Shown here: one piece after another, positions 12,236-23,525 of the stretch
How positions within the stretch are numbered: position 1 is the stretch's first letter
How the letters are laid out: each line of letters begins with the position of its first letter
Source: Thinopyrum elongatum
Taxonomy: Eukaryota > Streptophyta > Magnoliopsida > Poales > Poaceae
DNA length: 64,000 nt
Direction: 5' to 3'
NCBI GenBank assembly: GCA_011799875.1
Contig: CM022300.1
Coordinates: forward strand, 168,037,837-168,101,836
Notes under the pieces: model-generated
Databases searched by the model: none
Seen by the model: the letters and a program-made list of their open reading frames with translations, nothing else
Told to the model about the DNA's origin: nothing
Made by a program: the position numbers and the translations under genes

Positions 12236-14284
12236 AGCAAGTGGAGCCATCTGAAGGTGCTCCAGAAGTACCACCCCCCTCGACCACACCGCCAAGGAGA
12301 AGATCTCCGGTAAGGGCTCTCACTAGCGAGCCGAGCCACGAAGAGGAGCCGGCAAGCGCCGAAGCACCAAGCACCAGCGCTGGCGACCCCACCCCAATGA
12401 CAAACGTTGACGGGGGAGGGGAGCCCACCGCTCCTGAGCTCAACACGGGTAAACCCACTTGCCGCAAAACTCTTTCTGCTTTCTTTCTTTTGTCTTCTTG
12501 AATTTCTTCCTGAAGCTCTTTTTGCTTTACTTCTCGGGTTGGCAGAGCCCGCCTCGGTGGAGCCAATGAACATTGACTCTTCTGCCGAGGAGAACACCGC
12601 AGGGGCCGTCGATGACGAGGCCGCCAAGGCCGCCGCTGCCAAGGCCGACAAGCTGGCAGCCGACAAGCTTGCCGACGAAGAAGCTGCCAGGGCTGCCGAA
12701 GAGGCCGGCAAGGCCGCCGAGGATAATACCGCCAAGGCGCCCACCGATGAAGCCGCCAAGGCTGCTGAAGCTGAGGCCGCCCAGAAGGCTGCTGAGGAGG
12801 CCGGCGAGGGAGCCGGTGGTCGTACTGACGGCCCTGAGGCCACAGGAGTGCCAGGCGCTACTCCGACTACGGGTCCCTCAACCACTGACGAGGCGGCAGC
12901 GCCCAACTCGCCTCCGCCAAGCAAATACATCCGGGTCGGCGAGAACGTCTACGTCAGCCTCCCCTGGACGGTGGGCTCCAGAGCGCCAACCGAGGAGGAT
13001 GTTGTGGATGAGGAGATCCTTGCCGCTGCCGGGCTCCAGCTTGTGGATGCGCCAGGCGCCAGCAGCAGCAGCACGTCTGAAGAGGAGCAACTGCTTCAAA
13101 AGCTGCTAAATCTTCATCGCGCCCGATGGGAGAAGCTAGCTTCTAGGGAGGCGCTCATCGAGAAGGCCGAAGCTGACATGTTGAGGCGCGCGGAGATCTT
13201 GGCGGACGTCCGCGCGCGATCTCTTAATGCGTTAGAGGTCAAGCGGGCTCAGCTGGCCGAAGAACGGCAGGCCCTCCTCCTGATGAAGCAAGACATTGAA
13301 CAAAAACAGGAGGAGACCGCCAAGGAGTTGTCTGCTCAGGCCGGTGATCTGAACCAGCGGAAAGTGGACCTTGATGCCCACGAAGAGGAACTTGCCGAGC
13401 GCAAGAAGAAACTTGCCGAAACCCTCCAGCAGAAAGACGAGGAGGTGGCAAGACTTGTCGCAGAGCGGACCCAGGGGCAGGCACAAAAACACTAGAAGGA
13501 AATCGAAGCCTTGGCCCAAGAGTATGCCAGCAAGTTGGTGGAGGCCACCAACGCTGTCGCTGCTGCAGAAGTAAACAGGAAGGAAACGGAGGGGAAAGTG
13601 GCAAGACTAGAGGTCGCCCTCAAGGCAAACGATGACAAGCTCTCAACGCTTGAAAGTGAGAGGGCAAAGGTGACCCACACCTTGGCGGAGATGCAAGTTA
13701 CCATAGCCATGAAGAACAATCTGCTTGCCGCCGCCAACGACTCCAGAGCAGACCTGAAGCTGAAGCTGACCACGCTGAAGGAGACGCTCGACACCACCAG
13801 AAAGCGCGAAGGGCTTCTAATGACAGAGCTCCAGAAGGAAAAGGGTCTGCTTCAAGACGCTATTGCAACCCACAAGAAGTTCAGGGATAACATGTGGATC
13901 TTCACAGACAGACTTGCCAGCGCCGCCGAGGACATCGACAAGGAGCTGACTGCCGTGAAGGTGCCGGACTTCGGGTACTCCACCGACAAGAACACGCAAA
14001 CTAGCGTCAAGCTAGCCGAGTTCTTCGACGGAGTAGTAGAAGCACTCCAACAGCTCCAAGTCAATCACAAGGCTCAACTGGCCGATGAGTCACGCAGGCT
14101 TTGCCGGGGAGTTCTCCAGAGGTTGTTGGTGAAGATAGCATACAGAAACCCGGGTGTCGACTTCAGCAACATCTTCAAAAGCTTGCCGAAGGGATACGAC
14201 CCCGCGCCACTAGAGGCCCTTGTCGCGCCCATCGTGGAGAGGGTGGACCAAATCCAGAGAGTCGAAGGCGAGCACCGCAATTAG
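12236..14284 (+). pseudogene. Antisense coiled-coil gene of element A
   Basis: A plus-strand gene lies antisense to gag-pol between integrase and the lost 3' LTR. Exon 1 (frame open from 12220, 5' end truncated) joins across a 97-bp GT-AG intron to exon 2 (12546-14284). The splice keeps the reading frame exactly. The product has a Pro/Ser-rich start, an Ala/Lys/Glu-rich low-complexity stretch (12600-12800), and a Gly/Pro linker. A long Glu/Lys/Leu heptad-like coiled coil follows (about 13090-13860), then a compact C-terminal part ending at 14284. One TAG at 13493-13495 breaks exon 2. Extra and antisense genes are known in Tat elements. Some plant relatives have an N-terminal 'putative gypsy type transposon' domain (PF04195, from memory), which would lie in the missing part. 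Function is unknown. Myosin-like annotations would reflect only the coiled coil. Confidence 0.7.
12449..12545 (+). other. Intron in the antisense coiled-coil gene
   Basis: The donor GGGTAAAC is at 12449-12450, followed by a pyrimidine-rich stretch (CTTTCTTTCTTTTG) and an acceptor TTGGCAG ending at 12545. Exon 1 is open in one frame and exon 2 in the next. A phase-1 splice joins them without a stop. Codon-level continuity makes chance unlikely. This also shows that the gene is read from the plus strand. Confidence 0.75.
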
Positions 14285-15098
14285 AGAGCCCATTCTTCTC
14301 CCTCCTTGCCGCTGCTAGACATGTTAAAGAACAATCTGTTTAAGCCGCGGCAACTTATCTTGTAATATAACTTGCAATATTTTGGAGTTAATGCATGTCA
14401 TCTCCCTTGAGCAATTTCTTTCTTTGTGTGTACTTGCCCTACGCTTATAGGGAACTTGCCGGTGCGCGCACCATTGCCGCGAGCGCTGGGTGCGGGACTT
14501 CAGCAGCCCGCTGGCGGTGCCGCTGCTGGCAAGCAACCTTGTCGCACTCAGTGCAGCCACTTAGGTTGTTGAGCGGACTCGAAACAAGGTAAGGGCGCGA
14601 CTGATTACGCTTAGGTTCCGTCGCGCACAGGTTTTCCATACAAAGAGTAGTATCATTCAAGGAAAATAACCTTGAAAATAAAAAAGAATTTGATTGTTCA
14701 AACTTTGGCACTTAGCTTTGTCGCTGATCTCTCCGCGGCAAGGTCTTGTCACTGCTTGCCGCTGCCTTCTTCCCGGCAAGGCAAAGTTTCTTTGAACGAC
14801 GCCTGGTCCACGCCTGGTCCATATCATTATCCCATCCCCCCCGGCAAACTTGTGCGCGAGGGAAGCTTCTGTCTTTTTGAGAAAAAGAAAGAAGAGAAAA
14901 TAAAGATATAGGAGCTTGGCGGCTCGTTAATGCTTACCGGGGAGGCTGTACTGCACAGTATATCAGATAATCATGCAAAATAAAAGTAAACATGAAATCA
15001 TCAAAAACTGCGAAATACAAAAGCTTTATTTATGCACAGGGTCTGGGCCTGGCTTTGTACAAAAGGTGGTTGCCGGGGAAGGGCCCGGCAACCGCGCC
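14285..15098. other. Spacer between the antisense gene and integrase in element A
   Basis: No gene is supported here. The first ~120 bp are AT-rich with AATATAAC and AATATTTT words that could serve 3' ends of the plus-strand gene. The rest contains CTTGCCG repeats also common in the LTR. A related spacer lies at 61648-62792 in element A'' (compare 14570-14670 with 62290-62390), so the arrangement is conserved between elements. Confidence 0.45.
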
Positions 15099-18000
15099 TT
15101 ATGGAAAAAACTTACGAAGATGCTCAATGTTCCAGGAATTGATCACTGGAATGCCATCCTCGGTCTCCAGGCGGACAGCGCCGGGCCTGGTGACTCGTTT
15201 CACCCGATAAGGGCCTTCCCACTTCGGCGTCAACTTGTTTGAATTCTTGGCCGACTGAACGCGCCGAAGAACAAGGTCGCCTTCCTCGAGACTTCTGGCA
15301 TTAACTTTGCGGCTATGGTAGCGACGCAAAGCTGCTGGTAGTGAGCAGCTCTCACAGCAGCCTGAAGACGATCCTCCTCGAGGAGCACAGCGTCATCTTG
15401 CCGCAGTTGCTCTTGCTCAAGCTCATCGTAAGCGAGCACTCGAGGTGACCCGTATACGAGTTCCGTGGGGAGAACTGCCTCTGCTCCATAAACTAGAGCA
15501 AAAGGCGTCTGGCCAGTAGCTCGATTTGGCGTCGTCCTGATCGACCAAAGAACCACTGGCAGCTCCTCGATCCAGTTCTTGCCGCACTTGCGCAGCCTGT
15601 CGAAAGTTCTCGTCTTGAGCCCATGCAGCACTTCAGCATTTGCCCTTTCAGCTTGACCGTTGCTTCGCGGGTGAGCAACAGAAGCGAAACAGACCTTGGC
15701 GCCAAGGTCTTCGACATACTGCATGAAGGCGTGGCTCGTGAACTGGGTACCGTTGTCGGTGATGATCCTGTTAGGAACACCAAAGCGACAAACAATTCCC
15801 TTGAAGAACTTGATGGCTGATTGTGCTTTCACCTTCCTCACTGCTTCCACTTCCGGCCACTTCGTAAACTTGTCGATGGCCACATACAAGTACTCGAAGC
15901 CCCCGGTGGCACGGGGAAAGGGGCCGAGGATGTCGAGCCCCCAGACCGAAAATGGCCAGGAGAAAGGGATTGTCTGGAGAGCTTGAGCTGGCTGATGAAT
16001 CTGCTTGGAATGAAACTGGCACGCTTCACACTTAGTTACTAGTGCAGTTGCATCCTGGAGGGCGGTGGGCCAAAAGAAACCTTGCCGGAAAGCCTTTCCA
16101 GCAAGGGCTCTTGACCCTATGTGGTGGCCACATATGCCTCCATGAATCTCCGCCAACAGCTCCTGTCCTTCTTCCCGGGGAATACACTTCAATTTCACAC
16201 CGTTTGGTCTTTTTCTGCACAGCATGTCATCGACAAATTGATACATATTGGACCGTCGGGCTACTTTCTCCGCTTCTTCCTGCTCTTCGGGAAGTTCTCC
16301 TGTCTGAAGGAAACGGACGATCTGCTGCGCCCACGCTGGAGCCTGTGGCTCGACAACGAGGACTAAAGGCATTTCTTCTGCTGCGGGAACATCAGGCCCT
16401 ACGGCAAGAGCTTGTCGCTCTACCAGAGCCGGCCGTTCCCCGACAAGCTTGGCGGGAACAGCCGCTTCAACGACAAGAGCCTGGGGCCCTGCTAGAGCGT
16501 GCTGTCCTTCAACAAGCTCGTCGGAAGCAGTTGCTTCAACGACGGAAGCCCAAGGCCTCGTCGGAGCATCTTGCTCCTCAGCGCTTCGATCAGGAGCGCC
16601 TGCTTCAACGACAAGGACCCGAAGTCTTGTCGGAGCAAGTTGCCCCTTTGCCTCTTGCCTAGGAGCACCCGCTTCAACGACAAGAGCGTGAGGCCTTGTC
16701 GGAGCAAGTTGCCCCTCTGCATCTTTGGCGCTGGCTTTGGCAGCCTTCTTGCCGGCGGCTTCGGGGAGCTCTGCCGGGAAGTAGTCTCCAGAAGCCAACT
16801 TCCTCTTCCTGCCTTGCCCTACTGATGGCGTCACGGATGGCTGAGTTAGTTGGAGCACAAAAGTGCCTGGTTCCACAGGCAATTTGAGTGCGGCGCGCTT
16901 TGACAAACCATCGGCAATGTCATTCTCAGCACGTGGGACGTGCTCCATTTGTAGGCCGTCAAAGCGTTCCTCCAACTTCCTCACCTCATCTACATAAGCT
17001 TCCATTAATGGGCATTGGTAGTTCTTGTTCACTTGCCTGATGACAAGCTGCGAATCTCCCCTGACAATAAGCTTCTTGATCCCAAGGTCTGCCGCGATCC
17101 TGAGACCGGCAAGCAACCCCTCATATTCTGCAGTATTGTTCATCGCCTGTTCCTTGGGAAAGTGCATTTGGACCACGTACTTGAGGTGCTCTCCGGTGGG
17201 TGCGACAAGCAGTACGCCAGCACCGGCGCCTTGCAGCGAAAAGGCACCATCAAAGTATATAAGCCACTCTTTGCTTGTCTCCTTGCCGGGGAGAGTCGTC
17301 TCTGGGATTTCTTCGTCTGGCGTTGGTGTCCATTCTGCGACAAACTCTGCCAAAACTCGGCTCTGTATGGTTGATGTACTCTCAAACTTGAGACCAAAGC
17401 TCGACAACTCCAACGCCCACTCGACAATCCTGCCTGTCGCTTCTGGATTTTGCAAAATCCTTTTCAGCGGGAAGCGAGTGACGATGGTAACTTCATGTGC
17501 TTGAAAGTAATGGCGCAGCTTTCTCGAGGCCATGAGAAGGCCGAAAAGCAGCTTCTGCACACCAGAATACCTTGACCTAGCTCCCTGCAGAAGAGAGCTC
17601 ACAAAGTAGACCGGGCGCTGCACCATTTTCTTCTTTTGTATCACTTCGCCTGACTGCGCAGACGAATCCTTGTCGGCAGCAAAACTTGTCGGGGGAGCCC
17701 CCAGCTTGTCGCTGGACGTGCTTGCCGCAGTTACTGCCTCCTCATCCACCTCTCTCTCCGCTACTAGCGCAGCACTAACCACTTGATTGGTTGCCGCTAG
17801 ATACAGCAACAACTTCTCTTGTGGTTTAGGTGTGACAAGTATTGGAGGAGAGGAGAGGTATCTCTTCAAGTCTTGCAGCGCTGCCTCCGCCTCCGGAGTC
17901 CATTTCAATGGACCTGCCTTTTTTAAGATTTTGAAAAATGGCAGGGTGCGCTCAGCTGACTTGGAGATAAACCTACTGAGAGCAGCAACACAGCCGGCAA

Positions 18001-18826
18001 GTCGTCGTACATCCTTGACGCGCTTCGGTGCTTCAATTTGCTCAATGGCTTTGATCTTGTCAGGATTGGCTTCAATTCCACGTTGAGACACAAAGAACCC
18101 GAGAAGCTTGCCGGAGGGAACTCCAAACACGCACTTCTCGGGGTTGAGCTTCAGGTTGATCTTGCGCAGATTTACAAAAGTTTCTTCTAGATCTTGAACC
18201 AAAGTAGCCCTGTCCTTGCTTTTGACCACTATATCATCCATATAGGCTTCCACATTTCTGTGCAGCTGAGGCTCAAAAGCAATCTGGACGGCTCTTGCAA
18301 ATGTTGAACCAGCATTTTTTAAACTAAATGGCATACGTACGAAACAGTATGTGCCACAGGGTGTGATAAATGCGGTCTTTTCCTCATCTTCCTCAGCCAT
18401 GAAGATTTGATGATACCCTGAATATGCGTCAAGAAATGAAAGCAAATCACATCCTGCCGTGGAGTCAACAATCTGGTCTATGCGGGGCAAAGGAAATGGG
18501 TCTTTGGGACAAGCTTTATTGACATCAGCGAAATCAATACAAAGCCTCCATTTTCCATTCGCTTTGCGCACGACAACAGGATTGGCCAACCACGTAGGAT
18601 GGAGCACTCCTCTGACGAGGCCTGCTGCTTCCAACTTCTTGATTTCTTCCGCAATAAACTCTTGCCGCTCCACAGCTTGCTTTCTGGCTTTCTGCTTGAT
18701 GGGCCTCGCGTGGGGACAAACGGCAAGGTGGTGCTCAATTACTTTCCTGGGAACACCGGGGATGTCAGACGGTTGCCATGCAAACACGTCGACATTCACC
18801 CGCAGGAAAGCAACAAGCGTGCTTTC
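15099..18826 (-). pseudogene. pol: Element A pol: RT, RNase H, second RNase H, integrase
   Basis: This polyprotein copies retroelement RNA into DNA and integrates it. A continuous 1189-codon frame (18799-15230) shows RT with the AYMDD catalytic motif (near 18240). The first RNase H has lost its leading Asp (LYLAAT). The second RNase H has YFDG, AEYE, GDSQ and NDIAD, the four acidic positions of a working enzyme. A 23-residue tandem-repeat linker follows, then integrase with the HHCC zinc motif (about 16000-16140), catalytic DILG, TDNG and NGQAE, and the C-terminal GPYRV part. A degenerate first and functional second RNase H is typical of Tat elements. A 1-nt shift near 15335-15345 moves the last 77 codons (to 15099) to another frame. 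A TAG at 18827-18829 separates RT from protease. Otherwise the catalytic residues are intact. Confidence 0.9.
16395..16740 (-). repeat. 69-bp in-frame tandem repeat in the pol linker
   Basis: The word GCTTCAAC recurs at 16464, 16533, 16602 and 16671, exactly 69 bp apart, so the unit encodes 23 residues. On the protein the units read VVEAGAP, then a variable part, then AP/AL-x-R. About five diverged units lie between the second RNase H and the integrase zinc motif. The exact multiple of three shows that the expansion was tolerated in the coding sequence, probably as a flexible spacer. Confidence 0.8.
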
Positions 18827-18829
18827 CTA

Positions 18830-19638
18830 TTTGTTGTCAAGTATGGCACTGATGGTGAAGGAACCACCAGTGCCGTCCTCCTTGGCGGGCACCTTCTTTG
18901 TCGCCGGCGGAGCGGCTTTGTTCTTCTTGCACTTGCCGGTGGAGCTCTCTGGTGTGTCCTCGACGGCAGCGCAGCACTCCGAAGAGGTGCGCTTGCCGGA
19001 GTGGGCACAGGAGCTCTTGCCGGACTTCCTCTTGTTCTCCCCCCGAGAGCTTCAGCGGCAAGTGCCTTGGCGGCAGTTGCGGCAGCTGCTTCCCGGTAGA
19101 TCTTGTCGGCGCAAATAAGCGCATCCTTCTTGTCGCAGGGAACTGTGATAACACTTACTGGGCCTAGCATCTTCAACACGTTGTAGGCAAAATGAGAGGC
19201 TGCCATGAACTTGGCGAGCGCTGGACGGCCAAGTATCCCATTATAAGGCAATGGAATATCGGCAACGTCAAAGGTGACCTTCTCGGTCTGGTAGTTCAGC
19301 TCGCCGCCAAATGTCACTGGCAGCGTGATCTTCCCTTTCGGCTTGCTCCTTCCTGGATTGACTCCTTGGAAAGTACCAGTTTCCTCAAGCTCGCCGTCAG
19401 GGATTTGAAGTTTCCGGAGCACAGCGGGCGAAATCAGATTCAAGCCGGCCCCACCGTCAACTAACATCTTCGTGACCTTGAGGTTGCGGATCGTTGGTGA
19501 AACCAACATCGGCAAGCACCCGACCGCCGTTGTGCGGTCAGGGTGGTCCTCAATGTCAAAGACGATAGGCGTGTCAGACCACTTCAGAAGCTTTCTGGCG
19601 TCAACAGATGGTTCCGCCGCATTGATCTCTCGCGCCCA
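18830..19638 (-). pseudogene. Element A aspartic protease region
   Basis: The retroelement protease cleaves the Gag-Pol polyprotein. The active-site motif reads MLVDGGAGLNLIS, with DGGA in place of the usual DTGA/DSGA, as in other elements of this window. Downstream PYNGILGRPALAKF matches the second flap/hydrophobic part. The frame is that of gag. A run of six C on the plus strand near 19032-19038 carries a probable 1-nt insertion, after which the frame no longer leads into RT. The pol frame is recovered at about 19020. A TAG at 19639-19641 separates the region from the end of gag. Confidence 0.75.
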
Positions 19639-19641
19639 CTA

Positions 19642-21696
19642 TTTAAGTTGGCGGTGAGAAGAATGCAACGAAGCACCACCGTCAACACACAAGACTTCTG
19701 CGGCTTTCTGAAATTCGTGCTCACTGGATTCTTCATCATCTAGATCATCATCATCATCATCTTTGTCGCGGCCACGAGGAGGCCTGTCTCTCTGCTGTTG
19801 CTTGGCCTAGCCGCGACGCCCTCCTCGGGCAGTGCGCTTCTTGCCGGACCCGCCAGCACCTTCTGGGGCCTTCTCCTTGTCGCGCCTCTCATACTCAGCT
19901 TTCTGCTGTTCGACAAGCTGCTCGACTCGTCGACCGTTCTAGAGATCGTGTCCCTTGGTGCGGTGGATCTTGCAATATTGCTTGTCGGAGCCGTCCTGCT
20001 TGTCGGCAGCCGCCAAGGCCTGACAGTTGGCGCATGCGGCAATCTCCTTGCCGGAGCCCTCGACTTTGGCCTTGTCGGCGCTGCCGTTGCCGCTGGACTG
20101 CTCGACGGCAAGCACAGCTTTGCCCTTTTTCTTCCTGTTGTTCCGCCGCCGGCCCTTCTTTGCCGGGGCGGTACCTTCGCTGTCAGAGCTCCCCCCTGCG
20201 CCAACACCTTCACCGGGAAGTTTCCTTCCCTCTTCAGCACGAGCACACTTGTCGGCGAGAGCATATAGCTGGCCAATGTCTCTGACCTTGGTCATCGCCA
20301 TTTCCTCCCGCATCTTGCGGTTACGCACGTTCTGATGGAACGCGCTAATAACCGCAGCGGGGTGAACATCTGGGATGTTGTACTGTACGCGGCTAAACCT
20401 TTGAATGTATTTGCGCAGGGGCTCTCCTTCCTTCTGGGGGATGAGATGAAGATCACTCTCCTGGCCATGAGGTTGATGACCGCCAGTAAAGGCACCAACA
20501 AACTGATGGCACAGGTCCGCCCATGAAGAAATGGAGTTCTCCGGCAAGTGCATGAGCCATGAGACGACGTTGCGTTTTAACACGAGCGGGAAGTAGTTAG
20601 CAAGAATCTTGTCGTCTCGTCCCCCGGCAGCTTGCACCGCAATGGTGTAAATGCTGAGGAACTCCGATGGGTGTGTCTTGCCATCATACTTCTCTGGCAC
20701 GTCAGGCTTGAAAGCCTTGCGATTGGGCCACTGGACCTGCCGCAGCTCACGGGTGAACGCTGGACAAGTTACCGCGTACGGCAAGTCGCCAGGATCCCCT
20801 GGCGCATGCATGTCAACAGCGGGCCCTGCGCGTCTGTCGGACTGACGATGCGCTTCTCTCCTTCGCTCGATAGTGGTACGAGCGTCTTCTCCTCTGCGTT
20901 CCTGAAGAACGAGGTGCTGGTCACAACGAGCTCGCGGGTCAGACGACGCCGTGGAATCATCGCCACGGGCGTCGTTTTGACATGTCGGCGACCGAGGCCG
21001 TCTGGGTGGGGAGTGTACGGTTGTTGCCCCCTCGCCGTTCTTGTTGGTGACAGCATTGTCACCAGTTCTCTTGTCGGCCGCGCGCACCGGGTCGGCATCA
21101 GCGAAGCTGAGAAGGCTCTGAATGGTTGCCCTCCACTCGTCAAGCTTATCTGCTGGTGGAGGGAAGTTCAGGAGCAGCTGCGCACGCGCCAACGCTTCTG
21201 CTGGTGAGGGAGGTATCGAGTGGCGTGAGGACTGTGGGATGCTCTTACTCCTAACAGTGTTAGAAGGAGCATCTCCACGCCCAGGCGACCGCACCTCGAC
21301 CCCGCCAACGTGTTGTTGCGTATGGTGACCCCGCGCATCTCGAGATTGATGCGCAAGTTCATTATCCAGGGAGCGCCTGGCACCTGGGGCGTCAGGACGC
21401 TGCCTGTCACGGGCTTCTTGCGAAGGCCGCGGCGTCTGAACCGGCGCAGGCGTTCCAGAACGCGCAGCACCGTTTCTGGAGCTTGCAGGGCCAGCAGCAG
21501 CGAGCAGCGCTGCGTTCCCAGACCCAGCAGCGCCAAGATTGGCGTTGCTGGCCCGGTTTTGGACAGGTGGAGGTAATAGTAGCTCTCGCGCTCCAGTCCC
21601 CCCAGCAGCCGCAATCACGTCGGCACCCTCCTGCATGGGAGCAGGCGGGTTGGACGTAGACGCACCGATGGCCGAAGTCTTCTTTTTTGGAGCCAT
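19642..21696 (-). pseudogene. gag: Element A gag
   Basis: Gag is the structural protein of the virus-like particle. The start at 21696 is chosen because the MAPKKK start recurs in element A' (26531). A long disordered N-terminal part rich in Ala/Pro/Arg precedes the gag core at about 20750-20250 (motifs WPNRKAFKPDVPEKYDG, LMHLPENSISSWADL, LRKYIQRFSRV). A Lys/Arg-rich basic region and a CANCQ...CKIHRTKGHD zinc-knuckle-like motif come next. In-frame TAG codons at 19939-19941 and 19807-19809 break the C-terminal part. The frame then runs on toward the protease, which fits a single gag-pro-pol reading frame before decay. Confidence 0.85.
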
Positions 21697-21760
21697 AAGG
21701 CGGAGGATGGCCCAAAAACTAACGCGCAAATCGCTAGATTAGGTTCACACAACCTCCTTG

Positions 21761-21778
21761 CCCCTACCGGGCGCGCCA
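21761..21778 (-). promoter_or_regulatory. Primer-binding site of element A
   Basis: On the minus strand TGGCGCGCCCGGTAGGGG lies four bases inside the 5' LTR. It matches the sites of elements A', B and C at nearly all positions. It is the probable tRNA primer site for first-strand synthesis. Confidence 0.75.
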
Positions 21779-21782
21779 AAGA

Positions 21783-22775
21783 TGTCGGGGACGAATCCGC
21801 GATCACCTATGGGACCCAGGGAAGGACCCCTTTACGTTCGGCAGGGAGAGACGGTCGCACAAAGAGCAAATCTAGCGAAGAACACGACAGTGCACGAGAG
21901 AGATTTACCCAGGTTCGGGCCGCACGGATGCGTAAAACCCTACTCCTGCTTTTTGGTTTATTATCTGTATGATTGTTCTAGCTCCAGGAGCGCTACAGTA
22001 CAGAGTAGCTACGTACAATACTGGAGTTCTCCATCTCCCAGTTCCTCCTTTTCTCCATGTTGCCTATGGGCCTCCTTTTATACGCACAAAGGGGTCACCA
22101 ACAGGTGGCAAACAGTAAAGGTAGAGGTGGAAAGTTGCTACAGTAAGGCCATTATTACCAGGATGACATGTCCTACCTACCACTGACGGCAGGGGACAAG
22201 GGCATTAAATGCCCATGCCTTTGCTGTCCAAATACATGTACCCGGACGTCTTGGATGTGGGAAAAGCCTATCCCACCTGCTCCAGCACCGCTAGCTACAG
22301 TGTACCACCGTCTACACAGTGCCCTGCCACACACGCTTGGAAGGACCCAGAGCGCCACGCTGGCAGAGGCACCGGAGCAGCACAGTAGCACAGTGGTACA
22401 GTAACGCTTGCCGCGGCAAGACCTTGCCGCACCTGACAGCTTGCCGCAAGCCATAGCTTGCCACGCAAGGTAACTTGCCGGGGCAAGTACCTTGCCGCAG
22501 CTGCTATCTTGCCGCAGCCAATGACTTGCCGGGGCAAGTACCTTGCCGCGGCAAGTACTCTGCTACAGCAAACCTCAGGCTGGGCCTCAGCTGTCCCTCC
22601 CGGCAAGCTCCTCTTGCCGGGGCCTTAACTCTTGCTTTGTATACTTTGTTCTTGAATGGCTTAATAATCTTGAGCTTCTCTCTGGCTGTCCTCCCGCAAG
22701 CCTGGCCGCGGGATGCTACTACTGCCCGTGCACAAGTACGGGGTACTAGGGTACCCCTATTCTAGTACACCGACA
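21783..22775 (-). mobile_element. 5' LTR of element A
   Basis: This 993-bp LTR runs on the minus strand from TGTCGGTGTACTAG (22775) to GTCCCCGACA (21783). A TATAAAAGG box lies at 22074-22082. The U3 part (22390-22620) contains many CTTGCCGCGGCAAG-type palindromic words in both orientations. Other parts resemble the LTRs of A' and A'' only around the downstream block that reads TTTACCCAGGTTC on the plus strand. The partner 3' LTR is absent from the window. Confidence 0.85.
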
Positions 22776-22780
22776 CATTG

Positions 22781-23522
22781 TGATATAAAGAATCCAAGGA
22801 GCTTGCCGGAGGGGACACCAAACACACACTTCTCGGGGTTGAGCTTCATGTTGATCCTTCGCAAGTTAGCAAATGTTTCCTCCAAATCTTGGATCAGAGT
22901 AGACTTGTCTTTGGTCTTGACCATGATATCATCCATGTAGGCTTCTATGTTTCTGTGAAACTATGGCTCAAAACCGATCTGAACTACTCTTGCAAATGCT
23001 TTAACCTGCACTCTTTAGTCCGGAAGGCATCTGTACGAAGTAGTACATGCCACATGGAGTAATGAATGCGGGTTTCTCTTCATCTTCCTTGGACATGAAT
23101 ATCTGGTGATATCCAGAGTAGACGTCAAGAAATGAGAGCAGCTCACAACCGGCATTGGAGTCCACAATCTGGTTGATGCGCGGCAGGGGGAAAGGGTCCT
23201 TTGGGCATGACATGTTGGTATCAGTGAAATCAATACAAAGTCTCCATTTTCCATTTGCCTTGCACACGATGACCGGATTCTCCAACCATGTTGGATGTAG
23301 CACTCCTCTGACCAGGCCAGCTGCCTCGAGTTTCTTGATTTCTTTTGCTATGAATTGTTGCCGTTCCAAAGCTAGCTTCCTGACCTTTTGCTGGACGGGC
23401 CAAGCATGAGGGAAGACAGCAAGGTGGTGCTCAATTACCCCCATGGGAACACCAGGGATGTTAGATGGTTGCCATGCAAACACATCTACATTCGCCCATA
23501 GGAAGGCAATGAGCGCGCTTTC
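22781..23522 (-). pseudogene. pol: Element A' reverse transcriptase, N-terminal half
   Basis: The sequence matches element A closely from VDVFAWQPS through the fingers and palm, including AYMDD near 22930-22940 and LEETFANLRR. A frameshift near 23000, where KNAG is replaced by KSAG and a stop, moves the palm to another frame. The reading ends at the LTR of element A, which was inserted into this gene. A TAG (23523-23525) lies at the same position as the TAG before RT in element A. Confidence 0.8.
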
Positions 23523-23525
23523 CTA

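Larger units (their letters stand above)
12236..22775 (-). mobile_element. Element A: Tat-lineage Gypsy retrotransposon, 3' truncated
   Basis: Read on the minus strand the order is 5' LTR (22775-21783), primer-binding site, gag, protease, RT, RNase H, second RNase H, integrase, then an antisense gene on the plus strand. The 3' LTR is missing: the element stops near 12236 inside the antisense gene. It was inserted into the RT gene of element A', whose sequence resumes at 22776. The bases next to the LTR are CATTG (22776-22780), the probable target-site duplication, but the other side is lost. The dual RNase H and antisense gene are features of the Tat lineage. Confidence 0.85.

Noticed and set aside
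12187..12930. Long minus-strand open frame (Ala/Ser-rich) opposite the coiled-coil gene
   Set aside because: It is the shadow of GC-rich Ala/Lys/Glu codons on the plus strand. The plus-strand reading has the intron and coiled coil; this one has no motif.
16042..16662. 206-codon plus-strand frame over the element A integrase/linker
   Set aside because: It lies antisense to clearly conserved pol and to the 69-bp repeat, which keeps all frames open. No independent features.
16395..16740. CRISPR-like array
   Set aside because: Units are contiguous, diverged and in frame with pol; there are no spacers, and the genome is eukaryotic.
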